64,000 nucleotides of DNA. Origin: Sporosarcina sp. P13. GTDB lineage: Bacteria; Bacillota; Bacilli; Bacillales_A; Planococcaceae. The DNA lies in NCBI RefSeq assembly GCF_002743055.1, contig NZ_PDYM01000001.1:62001-126000 (forward strand). The letters run 5' to 3'. The position numbers were made by a program, and so were the translations under genes. The notes beneath the pieces were generated by a model. It searched no databases and was not told where the DNA came from. It saw only the letters and a program-made list of their open reading frames with translations. Positions 17,395-26,293 of the stretch are shown here, in pieces. Within the stretch, counting starts at the first letter, position 1, and every line of letters starts with the position of its first letter.

Positions 17395-17997
17395 TTATTG
17401 CGCAATAATAATATTTTGCGGGACAAGTTTCGTTGGATAATCGATCCGCTTACCGTTCTCAGTCAGTTGCTCAACTTTTGGTTCGCCGACACGAATTCGG
17501 GTTTTTTCTGCATCCGATACATCAATTCCAACTTTTTCACCAGCGCTCATCACTGTACCGCTCAGTTTTAGCGGCTCACTCTCCAATCCTGTTTCCGTAG
17601 ATTTATCCCGTAAAAAAAAATAAATAATAACCAAAATCATCACGATAAATAAGGCAACAATAACTTTTGGTAACATTTCTTGTAATCTTGCATTACGTTG
17701 TAGTCCCACCGTGCTACGTTGGAGTACAGCAGGAACTGCTTTCTGACGTTCTTCTTGGATGGCATTTCCGTGCGCTTCTTGATAAAGAGCTAGCATTTCT
17801 TCCTCGTCCAAACCAACTGCTTCTGCATATTGTTTGATGAATACACGAATATAAAATGCACCAGGCATCATTGTATAATCTTCATCTTCAATACTTGCTA
17901 AATATCGTTTCTGAATCTTCGTTTTATCTTGCAAATTATCTAACGTTAAACCTTTTGCGATCCTCGCTTCTTTTAAACGGATACCTAATCCATTCAA
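17395..17997 (-). CDS. RodZ-like protein (YmfM), shortened C-terminal domain
   Basis: An N-terminal HTH_25 domain (GIRLKEARIAKGLTLDNLQ, then FYIRVFIKQYAEAVGLD) is followed by a transmembrane helix (VIVALFIVMILVIIYFFL) and a short extracellular part. RodZ links MreB to the cell-wall elongation machinery. A TTG at 17997 fits AGGTGA 5 bases upstream and gives MNGLGIRLKEA, aligning with B. subtilis YmfM; the GTG at 18006 is too close to the ribosome site. At 200 residues it is much shorter than YmfM (about 290). The linker and the first strand of DUF4115 appear to be missing, while the end (RIRVGEPK, NGKRIDYP) remains. Confidence 0.85.
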   Translation of the reverse strand: MNGLGIRLKEARIAKGLTLDNLQDKTKIQKRYLASIEDEDYTMMPGAFYIRVFIKQYAEAVGLDEEEMLALYQEAHGNAIQEERQKAVPAVLQRSTVGLQRNARLQEMLPKVIVALFIVMILVIIYFFLRDKSTETGLESEPLKLSGTVMSAGEKVGIDVSDAEKTRIRVGEPKVEQLTENGKRIDYPTKLVPQNIIIAQ

Positions 17998-18036
17998 GTC
18001 TTTCACCTACCTCGTTTATCAAACACTACTTCCCTA

Positions 18037-18831
18037 TCAATTAAACATATCAAACCCGCCCATTGGATTACGAGTAGACATTTGATCATTTTTCTCTAAA
18101 ATATCATACGTGATTTCCTGATCTACTTCCGTTCGCAATTCAACAATAATATCGAAGTCATCTATCGTATATTCCGATTGTTTGACGAACATATCAGGAT
18201 GCTCCACGACTTTAACCGTTGGCATACTCATAACTTCTCGAACTAATTGCATATGTCGTTCATCAGAAGATTTCCGCGTGACAATTCCATCTAAGATGAA
18301 AATATTGTCGTTCGAGAACTCATCACCCATCATACTCGTTCTTACTGTCTGTTTAATCATGGTAGAAGATAAGAATACCCATTTTTTATTGGCACAAACA
18401 CTAGCTGCAACAACTGATTCTGTTTTCCCTACACGTGGCATACCACGAACCCCAATGAGTTTATGACCATCTTGCTTGAATACTTCTGCCAAAAAGTCTA
18501 CTAAAATACCAAGTTCACTTCGAATAAATTGAAACGTTCTACGATCATCTGTCCCTCGTTGGATATAATGTCCATGACGAACCGCCAAAACGTCACGCAG
18601 TTTTGGTTCTCTAATTTTATGAATGACAATCGTATCCATAGTAGATGCAATAAGTTCAAAACGCTTTATTTGTTGATCGTGGTCGGTTTGGACAAGCATT
18701 CCACGATACCTGCCATCTACCCCATTAATGGTTACAATATCCACTCGTAACATACCAAGTAGCGAAGCAATATCGCCAAGTAATCCGGGGCGATTGACTT
18801 CAATCTCATATTCGACATACCATTGTCCCAT
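18037..18831 (-). CDS. ymfK: DUF3388 protein (YmfK family)
   Basis: 264 residues. The first 75 look like an ACT-type ligand-binding fold (VEYEIEVNRPGLLGDIASLLGM, split by short strands). A P-loop-like GMPRVGKTES follows near residue 128 with FILDG and IIVEL strands, suggesting nucleotide binding. No biochemical function is established for the family. ATG at 18831 is selected because GAGGAG lies 8 bases upstream; the in-frame GTG at 18840 overlaps that site. It lies between ymfI and the RodZ-like gene; ymfJ, found here in B. subtilis, is absent. Confidence 0.88.
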   Translation of the reverse strand: MGQWYVEYEIEVNRPGLLGDIASLLGMLRVDIVTINGVDGRYRGMLVQTDHDQQIKRFELIASTMDTIVIHKIREPKLRDVLAVRHGHYIQRGTDDRRTFQFIRSELGILVDFLAEVFKQDGHKLIGVRGMPRVGKTESVVAASVCANKKWVFLSSTMIKQTVRTSMMGDEFSNDNIFILDGIVTRKSSDERHMQLVREVMSMPTVKVVEHPDMFVKQSEYTIDDFDIIVELRTEVDQEITYDILEKNDQMSTRNPMGGFDMFN

Positions 18832-18912
18832 TCGACACACTCCTCTACGTAATTTTTCACAGGATATACGTCTGCATGTAGTTCTATAATAGCGGATAGC
18901 CCGTATGAATTA

Positions 18913-18952
18913 AAGAAAAAAAGAAAAGGACTTTACTAACCGTCCTTTTCTT
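18913..18952 (-). terminator. Terminator of the ymfF-ymfH-ymfI unit
   Basis: AAGAAAAGGAC / GTCCTTTTCTT, 11-bp perfect stem with a 10-base loop and U-rich tail on the minus strand, 6 bases after the ymfI stop. Confidence 0.8.
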
Positions 18953-18958
18953 GAAGCA

Positions 18959-19693
18959 TCACATATACCAACCACCATTGATCTGAATGATTTCACCTGT
19001 CATGTAATCCGCTTTACCACTAAGCATAAATTCCGCCATATTCGCTATTTCCTGCGGTGTACCGACAGACAGAAGAGGAATTTGCTCCATGACCATCTGT
19101 CGTTCTTCAGAAGAGAATTCCTGATTCATTCGCGTATCGATCCAGCCTGGTGCAATCGCATTAACTCGGACTCCCGAGTAGGCAGCTTCCTTAGCATAGG
19201 CTTTGACAAACGCATGTTGAGCGCCCTTTACTGCGGAGTACATCACTTCTCCAGCCGCACCCGTACTCCCCCAAATGGAGCCAATAAACAATACATAAGA
19301 AACAGGATTCTTACGAAGTTTAGCGGATAGCAATGCTATGAGCCGCGCAGGATTTTGCATATGAACTTGCCACAACTCGGACATATCTAAAGAGGTCGTT
19401 TCAGATAATAATTTCACAACTGCCTGCCCATTTGCTACAACAATCGCCTGTATACCTTGTATAGTTGAAGCTAAATCTTCTGCGGCATTCTCGTTTCTGA
19501 AATCAGCTTGTACGATACGAAACTCTTGTGCGGGATACAGTTTTTCAAGTTCACTCTGCAATAAAGCTAGTTGACGACTATTTGAATGATAATGCAAATA
19601 TAGTGACCATCCAACTTCTGCAAGTTGTTTGGAAATAACTTCTCCTATACCACCAGATGCTCCTAGCACTAGCGCAAAACGGGAATTGTTCAT
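18959..19693 (-). CDS. ymfI: Short-chain dehydrogenase YmfI (EF-P 5-aminopentanone reductase)
   Basis: A 244-residue NAD(P)-dependent SDR. Cofactor motif GASGGIGE near residues 12-19, VVANGQA near 84, catalytic Ser in SIWGS near 141 and YSAVKGA with the Tyr-x3-Lys pair near 152-156, then NAIAPGWIDT. In B. subtilis YmfI reduces the 5-aminopentanone on elongation factor P to 5-aminopentanol. The adjacent ymfH and ymfF, which overlap as usual, support that assignment over a fatty-acid FabG role. Start ATG overlaps the ymfH stop by 4 bases. Confidence 0.9.
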   Translation of the reverse strand: MNNSRFALVLGASGGIGEVISKQLAEVGWSLYLHYHSNSRQLALLQSELEKLYPAQEFRIVQADFRNENAAEDLASTIQGIQAIVVANGQAVVKLLSETTSLDMSELWQVHMQNPARLIALLSAKLRKNPVSYVLFIGSIWGSTGAAGEVMYSAVKGAQHAFVKAYAKEAAYSGVRVNAIAPGWIDTRMNQEFSSEERQMVMEQIPLLSVGTPQEIANMAEFMLSGKADYMTGEIIQINGGWYM

Positions 19694-20982
19694 ACTGTTG
19701 GTGGTAGTACTTTAAAGATTGTGTAACTACTATCATCGGAAAAAGTCGCAAATGCCGTCTTTAGTTTATCCATTGATAATTTTTCTAACGTTGGTACTAC
19801 ATCGAACAAATTCATTTCATTGAACTCGTAACGTGTATACTGATTAGCGATAAATTCGATGGAATTCAAAGAACGCATAAACTGTCCAATTTTCTTTCTG
19901 CGCATTCTTTCCAAGTCTTCGTCTGTAACCGGCCAGCTTTCTTTTGCTTCTTTGATTGTTCGACGAATTAATGCCTCTAATTTATCTGGCTCCTCTGTAT
20001 CGGATCCGACCATCGCAAACCCATAGCCCTCTTCCATTGAAAATTCATAGGAGAATGATTCATCTACTAAGCCTTCTCCATTAGCTTTTTCATAAAATGG
20101 AGAAGTGCGTCCGAATAAATTGTCTAGCACTAAGTTAGCAGAAAGCTCAGTCTCCAGCATTTCTTGTCCTTGTTGTTCTGCTGTAGTACATTTCATACCA
20201 ATATTCAACTTAGGTTTAGAAACATCCATTGTTAAGATACGCTCGGGTATGTCAGCCGCTTTTGTCTCTAAAGGAAACTGACGTTCTATTGGTTCTGGCT
20301 GATTAAATGACTTCTTCGCTTGATCTTCTTTAATAAATGCCATCATTTCTTCAGGATTCACTGCACCTACTACGAACAGAAGCATATTGGATGGGTGATA
20401 GAACGTTTCATAACAAGTGTATAAATGTTCCGCTGTAATATCTTGAATCGATTCCACCGTACCCGCGATATCAATTTTTACTGGATGCTCTTTATATAAG
20501 TTTTCAATTGTTCCAAAGTATAAACGCCAATCGGGCTGATCATCATACATGGTAATTTCCTGAGCAATAATTCCCTTTTCTTTATCTACGGTTTGCGCTG
20601 TAAAATACGGTTGCTGAACAAAATCGAGCAATACTTTTGTATTTTCCATTACTTTATTTGTTGCTGAGAACAGATAAGCTGTTCTTCCGAATGTCGTGTA
20701 AGCATTCGCAGAAGCACCGTTTAGACCAAACTTCTGAAACACATCGCCATCTTCTTTTTCAAACATTTTATGTTCTAGGAAATGTGCAATGCCATCAGGG
20801 ACCGTAATAAATTCGTTTTTGCCATGCGGTTTAAACGTTCTATCGATTGAGCCATATTTCGTAGTGAATGTTACAAACGTTTTAGAGTATCCACGTTTCG
20901 GTAAGATGACGACTTTCAGACCGTTATCTAATGTCTCTGTATAGATCTTTTCTTGTAATTGATCGAAAATTACTTCTTTCAT
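19690..20982 (-). CDS. ymfH: M16 family zinc peptidase YmfH
   Basis: 430 residues of the pitrilysin/insulinase family. The inverted zinc motif HFLEH near residues 67-71 is intact, with a downstream glutamate candidate in the EKGIIAQEITMYDD segment. Genetic work in B. subtilis ties ymfF, ymfH and ymfI to the 5-aminopentanol modification of EF-P. YmfH is probably the catalytic member of a heterodimer with YmfF, by analogy with two-chain M16 enzymes. The stop overlaps ymfI and the start overlaps ymfF, each by 4 bases, so the three are one translationally coupled unit. Confidence 0.92.
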   Translation of the reverse strand: MKEVIFDQLQEKIYTETLDNGLKVVILPKRGYSKTFVTFTTKYGSIDRTFKPHGKNEFITVPDGIAHFLEHKMFEKEDGDVFQKFGLNGASANAYTTFGRTAYLFSATNKVMENTKVLLDFVQQPYFTAQTVDKEKGIIAQEITMYDDQPDWRLYFGTIENLYKEHPVKIDIAGTVESIQDITAEHLYTCYETFYHPSNMLLFVVGAVNPEEMMAFIKEDQAKKSFNQPEPIERQFPLETKAADIPERILTMDVSKPKLNIGMKCTTAEQQGQEMLETELSANLVLDNLFGRTSPFYEKANGEGLVDESFSYEFSMEEGYGFAMVGSDTEEPDKLEALIRRTIKEAKESWPVTDEDLERMRRKKIGQFMRSLNSIEFIANQYTRYEFNEMNLFDVVPTLEKLSMDKLKTAFATFSDDSSYTIFKVLPPTV

Positions 20983-22253
20983 TTGGAAGTCCCCTCCTTA
21001 CCAGATAACAGATAGACGACTTCTAGCTGTATCGTATTGGCCATTTCCTTCACATCCTCCAATGTAACGGATTGCCATTTCTCAATTAATTTTTCGGCCG
21101 TGAAGTTCTCATCTAACTCTTTATATTGATCATAAATTTCGATTTGACTGCGTGCAGAATCGTTTGCGCCAAGAATACTATTCTCTAGCAACGCTACTGT
21201 CTGATTTAACTCTACTTCTGTAATGTCTCCTTGCTGCAATGCTGTTAGCTGTTCACTGATTAATTGAACTGCTTTTCCTTCTAAATCCGCATCAATTCCT
21301 GCGGTTACATAAACAATGCCATAATGTGATGAAAATGCACTATTTGCATAATACGCCATACTTTCTTTCTCACGCACATTCATAAATAACTTACTATGCG
21401 CGAATCCACCGAAGATCCCATTCATAATTTGCATTTTATTATAATCAGGATGATGGAATGAAACGGGCGTTGTAAAACCTAAATGTAATTTTCCTTGCTT
21501 CATATCCTGTTGCTCTCTTACTGTTTTTACCTTATCCACGGAATGATCATGCTGTTCTGCAGACATTTTTTTAACTTCCCGCGCTCCAAAGGGTATGAAC
21601 TCTTTAATTTGCGCGATGATTTCTGATTCATTGACATCTCCAACAACGTAAATATCGATCAAATCATTATTAATCATTTGTTCATATGTTTGATATAAAC
21701 TTTCTTTCGAAATAGACGCAACTGCTTCTTCCGTACCGTAAGCAGAAATAGATGCTGGTTGATCAGGTTTCATGATTTCTAGCATGCGCTTTTGAGCATA
21801 TCTAGTTTTATCATCATAAATCGAGCGAATACGATCACGAACATTGCGTTTTTCTCTTTCAATAACAGCCTGATTAAACGCACCGTCTTTCACGTTCGGT
21901 TTGAAGACAACAGCCTGAATCAATTGCCACAGTTGTTTGAAAATATCTTCTCCTTCAAAGTACTCGTCATTGACACATTCCGCAAATAGTGAAACGGTAT
22001 GCTCTGCGCTTCGTTTAGAGACGTCTGTATACAAAACTGTGCCGTATAACTCATCCAACGCTTTGCGCATTGTACTAAGCGTTGGGTACTGAGCGTTCGA
22101 TTCTTCCAATACATTCGCAAGTACTGTACGCTCCGAAGCAGTTTTCTGCTCAAGCGGCGCCTTCCATTTAATCGTTACATTTACTGTCTTGAATTGTTTA
22201 GTCTTACGTATATACAAATGAACGCCATTCTGCAATTTTGTTTTGTTGAACAT
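20979..22253 (-). CDS. ymfF: M16 family protein YmfF (non-catalytic partner)
   Basis: 424 residues with the M16 fold (TERTVLANVLEESN, PVSFHHPDYNKMQIMNGIFGG) but without an HxxEH zinc motif at the expected N-terminal position, where ASERTVLANVLEE is found. It is therefore likely the inactive half of a YmfF-YmfH pair, a common arrangement in M16 heterodimers. ATG at 22253. It is first in the ymfF-ymfH-ymfI unit. The 254-bp upstream gap also contains the weak terminator of the nup operon; no obvious promoter hexamers were assigned. Confidence 0.9.
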   Translation of the reverse strand: MFNKTKLQNGVHLYIRKTKQFKTVNVTIKWKAPLEQKTASERTVLANVLEESNAQYPTLSTMRKALDELYGTVLYTDVSKRSAEHTVSLFAECVNDEYFEGEDIFKQLWQLIQAVVFKPNVKDGAFNQAVIEREKRNVRDRIRSIYDDKTRYAQKRMLEIMKPDQPASISAYGTEEAVASISKESLYQTYEQMINNDLIDIYVVGDVNESEIIAQIKEFIPFGAREVKKMSAEQHDHSVDKVKTVREQQDMKQGKLHLGFTTPVSFHHPDYNKMQIMNGIFGGFAHSKLFMNVREKESMAYYANSAFSSHYGIVYVTAGIDADLEGKAVQLISEQLTALQQGDITEVELNQTVALLENSILGANDSARSQIEIYDQYKELDENFTAEKLIEKWQSVTLEDVKEMANTIQLEVVYLLSGKEGTSK

Positions 22254-22466
22254 ACAAACACCTCTCGTTTACCTTATTATATGTATTCCTACCCTTACTA
22301 TACATTTTACTTAATGAAATAGAAAATAAATGGTTCTATTGCTAAAGATAACTGTTATCTGCGAGCTGATTAATTTACAAAGAGCATTATATTTGTAGAT
22401 GATGTAATTAGGATAGTATAAGTTTACCATTGCGCTGCGTTCCAGGCAGATCCTTGTTCACAGTCT

Positions 22467-22498
22467 AAAAGCTACCTGAATATAATCCAGATAGCTTT
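22467..22498 (-). terminator. Probable terminator of the nup operon
   Basis: AAAGCTA-TCTG / CAGG-TAGCTTTT stem with one mismatch and a short U-tract, about 10 bases after the last permease gene. Confidence 0.55.
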
Positions 22499-22507
22499 CT
22501 ACGTTAC

Positions 22508-23461
22508 TTATCGATTTCCTTTGACGTAAGGCTTTCCAATGGCTTTTGGTGCATTCGCTTTTCCGAGGAATCCTGCCAAAGCTAAAATCGTCAAGACGTA
22601 CGGGAAGATGTGGAAATAAACTGCTGGTATATCCGCTAAGAACTTAATGCTAGATGAACTAATAGCCAATGCTTGTGCGAATCCGAAGAATAACGCAGCG
22701 CCCATTGCGCCTATAGGATGCCATTTACCGAAAATCATTGCTGCAAGAGCCATAAACCCTTGCCCATTAATCGTCGCATGTCCGAAGTCATTCGTGATTG
22801 TCTGCGAATAGACTGCGCCACCGATTCCAGCAAGTCCACCTGAAATTATAACCGCGATATAACGAATTTTCGTTACTTTGATTCCCATCGTATCTGCAGC
22901 CATTGGATGTTCACCTACTGAACGTAAACGCAAACCGAATGGTGTCTTATAAATAACGAACCACGCAATAAACGCTACTGCAATTGCGATAATCGAAGAA
23001 CCGTACACTAATTTGAAAAACATTGGTCCAATAATTGGAATGTCCTCCAAAAATGGAATGTTGAAACGCGGAATCTTCTGCTGAATGAAATCTGTCTGTC
23101 CTTTACCAAAAATCATCTTTACTGAGAATAACGCAATCGCTAAACCTAACATGTTGATCGCAACACCCGAAACTACTTGGTCCGCTCGGAATGATATCGA
23201 CGCGACCGCGTGCAATGTGGCAAACAACGCGGATACAAACATCGCCACTAGTAATGAAACCCAAGGGGTCCAAGCACCTAATACATCTGCAAAAAACAGA
23301 TTGAAAAGAATACCGGTGAACGCTCCCATAATCATAAGACCTTCCAAACCAATGTTAATAACACCTGATCTTTCAGAAAACACACCACCAATTGCGGTAA
23401 AAATAAGAGGGGCAGCAGAAGCAATCGTGATAGGAATGATGAAATATAAAATATCTAACAT
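22508..23461 (-). CDS. nupQ: Nucleoside ABC transporter permease (NupQ/YufQ-like)
   Basis: 317-residue polytopic membrane permease of the BmpA-linked branch. SERSGVINIGLEGLMIMGAF near residues 26-45 is the conserved signature, followed by eight or more hydrophobic helices and the cytoplasmic loop VGEHPMAADTMGI that contacts the ATPase. ATG at 23461 is preferred because AAGGAGG lies 9 bases upstream and MLDILYFIIPI aligns with the family; an upstream in-frame start adds only an Arg-rich leader inside nupP. In B. subtilis the NupNOPQ system imports guanosine. It pairs with the preceding permease. Confidence 0.92.
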   Translation of the reverse strand: MLDILYFIIPITIASAAPLIFTAIGGVFSERSGVINIGLEGLMIMGAFTGILFNLFFADVLGAWTPWVSLLVAMFVSALFATLHAVASISFRADQVVSGVAINMLGLAIALFSVKMIFGKGQTDFIQQKIPRFNIPFLEDIPIIGPMFFKLVYGSSIIAIAVAFIAWFVIYKTPFGLRLRSVGEHPMAADTMGIKVTKIRYIAVIISGGLAGIGGAVYSQTITNDFGHATINGQGFMALAAMIFGKWHPIGAMGAALFFGFAQALAISSSSIKFLADIPAVYFHIFPYVLTILALAGFLGKANAPKAIGKPYVKGNR

Positions 23462-23462
23462 C

Positions 23463-24512
23463 TTACTTCGCCTCCTTCTTATTCTTACGTAAACGTACAA
23501 GTCCTATACGGATGATGTATCCACTTGCAACGAAGAAAATCACTAATGCGATGATAATTGATACAATTTCTATTGGAATTCCCGCAGCATTCGGCATATT
23601 GTTTGCTCCGTATTTTAAAGAACCAAATAACGTAGCACCGAAAATAACCCCGAGTGGTGTATTCGCACCTAATAACGCTACAGCGATTCCATCAAAACCA
23701 ATTCCGGTAAAGCCCCCCATTGAAGAGATCGTACCAAATGTTCCTAATGCCTCCATTGCACCGCCAAGTCCGGCAAATGCACCGGAAATAACCATTGCCA
23801 TTACAATATTTTTATTGACACTCATCCCTGCGTATTGTGAAGCATTTTCGTTAAATCCAACAGACTTTAATTCAAATCCAGACTTTGTTTTCTCTAAAAT
23901 AAACCACATGACGACTACCATCGCTAACGCAACGAATATTCCATAATGCAATGTGGAGAAATCAGTCAAATTGGATAAAAAGTCAGAGCGCAAAGATGCT
24001 GTTGGCTGGACTCGATCTAACTTAAATCCGCCGCCTGATATCGTCTTAATCAATGCGTTGACCACATGAAGAGCAATATAGTTCATCATGATTGTCACAA
24101 TTACTTCATGCACATGTAATTTTGCTTTTAAAATACCTGGTATAAGTCCCCATAAAGCACCTGCTACCGCAGCCGCAATTAATGCAAGTGGTAAGTGAAT
24201 GATTTTTGGAAGTTCAAACGCCATTCCTACATAAGCAGCTGCAAACCAACCGACGATCAATTGTCCTTCTACCCCAATATTAAATAGTCCTGTGCGAAAT
24301 GCGAACGCAACCGCTAGACCCGCTAGAATATATGGACTGATTTGACGAATTGTTTCTCCGATGACATACGAATCACCGAATATTCCATCCCAAAGGGCAG
24401 TATATCCTGCCACCGGATCATAGCCACTGATAAGCATGACGACCGCACCTACTAGTAACCCTAAAATGATAGAAATAACGGGTACTAGGATGTTTATCAT
24501 TTTATTCGACAT
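23463..24512 (-). CDS. nupP: Nucleoside ABC transporter permease (NupP/YufP-like)
   Basis: About 349 residues with many membrane helices and the conserved FRTGLFNIGVEGQLIVGWF block near residue 80, plus the VGFNENASQYAGM cytoplasmic loop. It would form the heteromeric channel with NupQ. The ATG at 24512, with GGTG seven bases upstream, gives MSNKMINILVPVISI and overlaps the 3' end of the ATPase gene by 11 bases; an in-frame start at 24563 would lie further inside it. The next permease begins at its stop codon, consistent with tight co-expression. Confidence 0.92.
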   Translation of the reverse strand: MSNKMINILVPVISIILGLLVGAVVMLISGYDPVAGYTALWDGIFGDSYVIGETIRQISPYILAGLAVAFAFRTGLFNIGVEGQLIVGWFAAAYVGMAFELPKIIHLPLALIAAAVAGALWGLIPGILKAKLHVHEVIVTIMMNYIALHVVNALIKTISGGGFKLDRVQPTASLRSDFLSNLTDFSTLHYGIFVALAMVVVMWFILEKTKSGFELKSVGFNENASQYAGMSVNKNIVMAMVISGAFAGLGGAMEALGTFGTISSMGGFTGIGFDGIAVALLGANTPLGVIFGATLFGSLKYGANNMPNAAGIPIEIVSIIIALVIFFVASGYIIRIGLVRLRKNKKEAK

Positions 24513-26070
24513 GATGTTTATCACCATCTTTCCCCGTATCGACCATTTTTTTATCAGCCGCACGCTTTGAATGACCGGCCATCATTAAACCGAGTGCCTG
24601 CTCTGTTGTTTCTTGCGGTATAACTGTCCCAACAATCGCTCCATCATGAATAACAGCTATACGATCAGATACATTCATTACTTCGTCAAGCTCAAAGGTA
24701 ATAAGCAGAACTGCTTTTCCGCTGTCACGCTGTTCGATTAAACGTTTATGAATAAATTCAATCGCACCAACATCCAATCCTCGAGTAGGCAATGCTGCAA
24801 TCAGCAAATCAGGATTCCGCAGAATTTCACGTCCGATAATCAATTTCTGCTGATTACCCCCAGATAAAGCTCTAGCCAATTCATGTACTCCTTGCGTACG
24901 TACGTCGAATTCTTTAATCAACTCAGTAGCTTCTTTATTCACTACTTTATAGTTCATGATTCCACCTTTAGAATATGGCTCATGATAATACGATTGTAGC
25001 GCCGCATTATAGCCAACAGTGAAGTCTAATACGACACCATGTTTATGACGGTCTTGTGGTATATGCCCAAGGCCTGTTTCAGTAATTTTTCTCGGCTTTT
25101 TATTCGTAACGTCTATTGAGTTAATATAGATTTTTCCACTCTTCACTTTAGTGAGTCCCGTGATCGCTTCGATTAATTCAGATTGGCCGTTGCCATCAAT
25201 TCCTGCAATCCCGACGATTTCTCCACGACGCACAGAAAGGTTTAACTCTTTTAACTTAGCTACCCCACGGTAATCATTGACAACAAGATTTTCAATTTTC
25301 AAAACTTCTTCTGTTGGTTGGGAAGGACCTTTTTCCGTTTTAAATGTTACTTGACGTCCAACCATCAGTGTCGCAAGTTCTTCGGGATTAGTTTCTTTTG
25401 TAATGACGGTACCAATTCCCTTCCCTTTACGGATCACTGTAACTTTGTCAGACACATTCATAATTTCCTGTAGTTTATGAGTAATTAAAATGATAGACTT
25501 TCCTTCAGCAACTAGCTTACGCATAATATTCATCAACTCTTCAATTTCTTGTGGAGTAAGTGAAGCAGTTGGCTCATCAAATATTAAAATGTCTGCTCCA
25601 CGATAAAGAGTTTTAAGTATTTCCACACGTTGTTGCATACCAACCGAAATATCTTCAACTTTTGCATAAGGATCGACATCCAAACCATACATTTTTGAAA
25701 TTTCCGCTACTTTCTTAGCAGAGTCCTTAATATTTATCATGCCTAATTTCGTAGGTTCACTACCTAAGATAATATTTTCTGTCACGGTTAAGTTTTCCAC
25801 TAACATAAAGTGTTGGTGAACCATCCCGATACCTAAATCATTTGCAATGTTCGGGTCCGTAATTGCTACGTTCTCTCCTCTAACACGAATCTCTCCACCG
25901 TCTGGTTGGTACAATCCGAATAACACGTTCATCAAAGTCGACTTCCCTGCACCATTTTCACCTAACAATGCATGGATTTCACCTTTTTCAAGTTGCAATG
26001 TAATGCGATCATTCGCATAGAAGGTACCGAATTTTTTCGAGACATCCAACATTTCAATTACATATTCCAA
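24502..26070 (-). CDS. nupO: Nucleoside ABC transporter ATP-binding protein (NupO/YufO-like)
   Basis: Double-cassette ATPase of about 522 residues. First half: Walker A GENGAGKST near 40 and the Q-loop region GMVHQHFMLV; signature ISVGMQQRVEI; Walker B LIFDEPTASLTP. The second half is degenerate at Walker A (GIDGNGQSE), has LSGGNQQKLIIGRE and carries an altered Walker B (LLIAALPTRGLDVG), as usual in this family. No ATG fits. A TTG at 26070, about 10 bases after AAGGA, gives MEYVIEML, matching B. subtilis YufO; the GTG at 26079 is too near the ribosome site. Confidence 0.93.
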   Translation of the reverse strand: MEYVIEMLDVSKKFGTFYANDRITLQLEKGEIHALLGENGAGKSTLMNVLFGLYQPDGGEIRVRGENVAITDPNIANDLGIGMVHQHFMLVENLTVTENIILGSEPTKLGMINIKDSAKKVAEISKMYGLDVDPYAKVEDISVGMQQRVEILKTLYRGADILIFDEPTASLTPQEIEELMNIMRKLVAEGKSIILITHKLQEIMNVSDKVTVIRKGKGIGTVITKETNPEELATLMVGRQVTFKTEKGPSQPTEEVLKIENLVVNDYRGVAKLKELNLSVRRGEIVGIAGIDGNGQSELIEAITGLTKVKSGKIYINSIDVTNKKPRKITETGLGHIPQDRHKHGVVLDFTVGYNAALQSYYHEPYSKGGIMNYKVVNKEATELIKEFDVRTQGVHELARALSGGNQQKLIIGREILRNPDLLIAALPTRGLDVGAIEFIHKRLIEQRDSGKAVLLITFELDEVMNVSDRIAVIHDGAIVGTVIPQETTEQALGLMMAGHSKRAADKKMVDTGKDGDKHHVE

Positions 26071-26254
26071 TTCAATCACTTCCTTGCCTGTATTAGACTG
26101 CCAAAAAGTCTATAGTGAATATTCCGAAGGCTTTGTCACTTTCTACGAACGCCTACATGGTATGATCTTGTTTATCAACAAGTACTTAAATTAATAAAAT
26201 AAAAGTTCCAGTACATTCGTCAGAGAACCTTTAGTTTACAAATTCCAATGAAAT

Positions 26255-26279
26255 AAAGGCCGGATCATAACCGGCCTTT
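26255..26279 (-). terminator. Hairpin after nupN
   Basis: AAAGGCCGG / CCGGCCTTT, 9-bp perfect stem, 7-base loop, 15 bases after the nupN stop. It probably lets the binding-protein mRNA accumulate above the transporter mRNA by partial termination. Confidence 0.75.
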
Positions 26280-26293
26280 ATCTTATTTCATAA

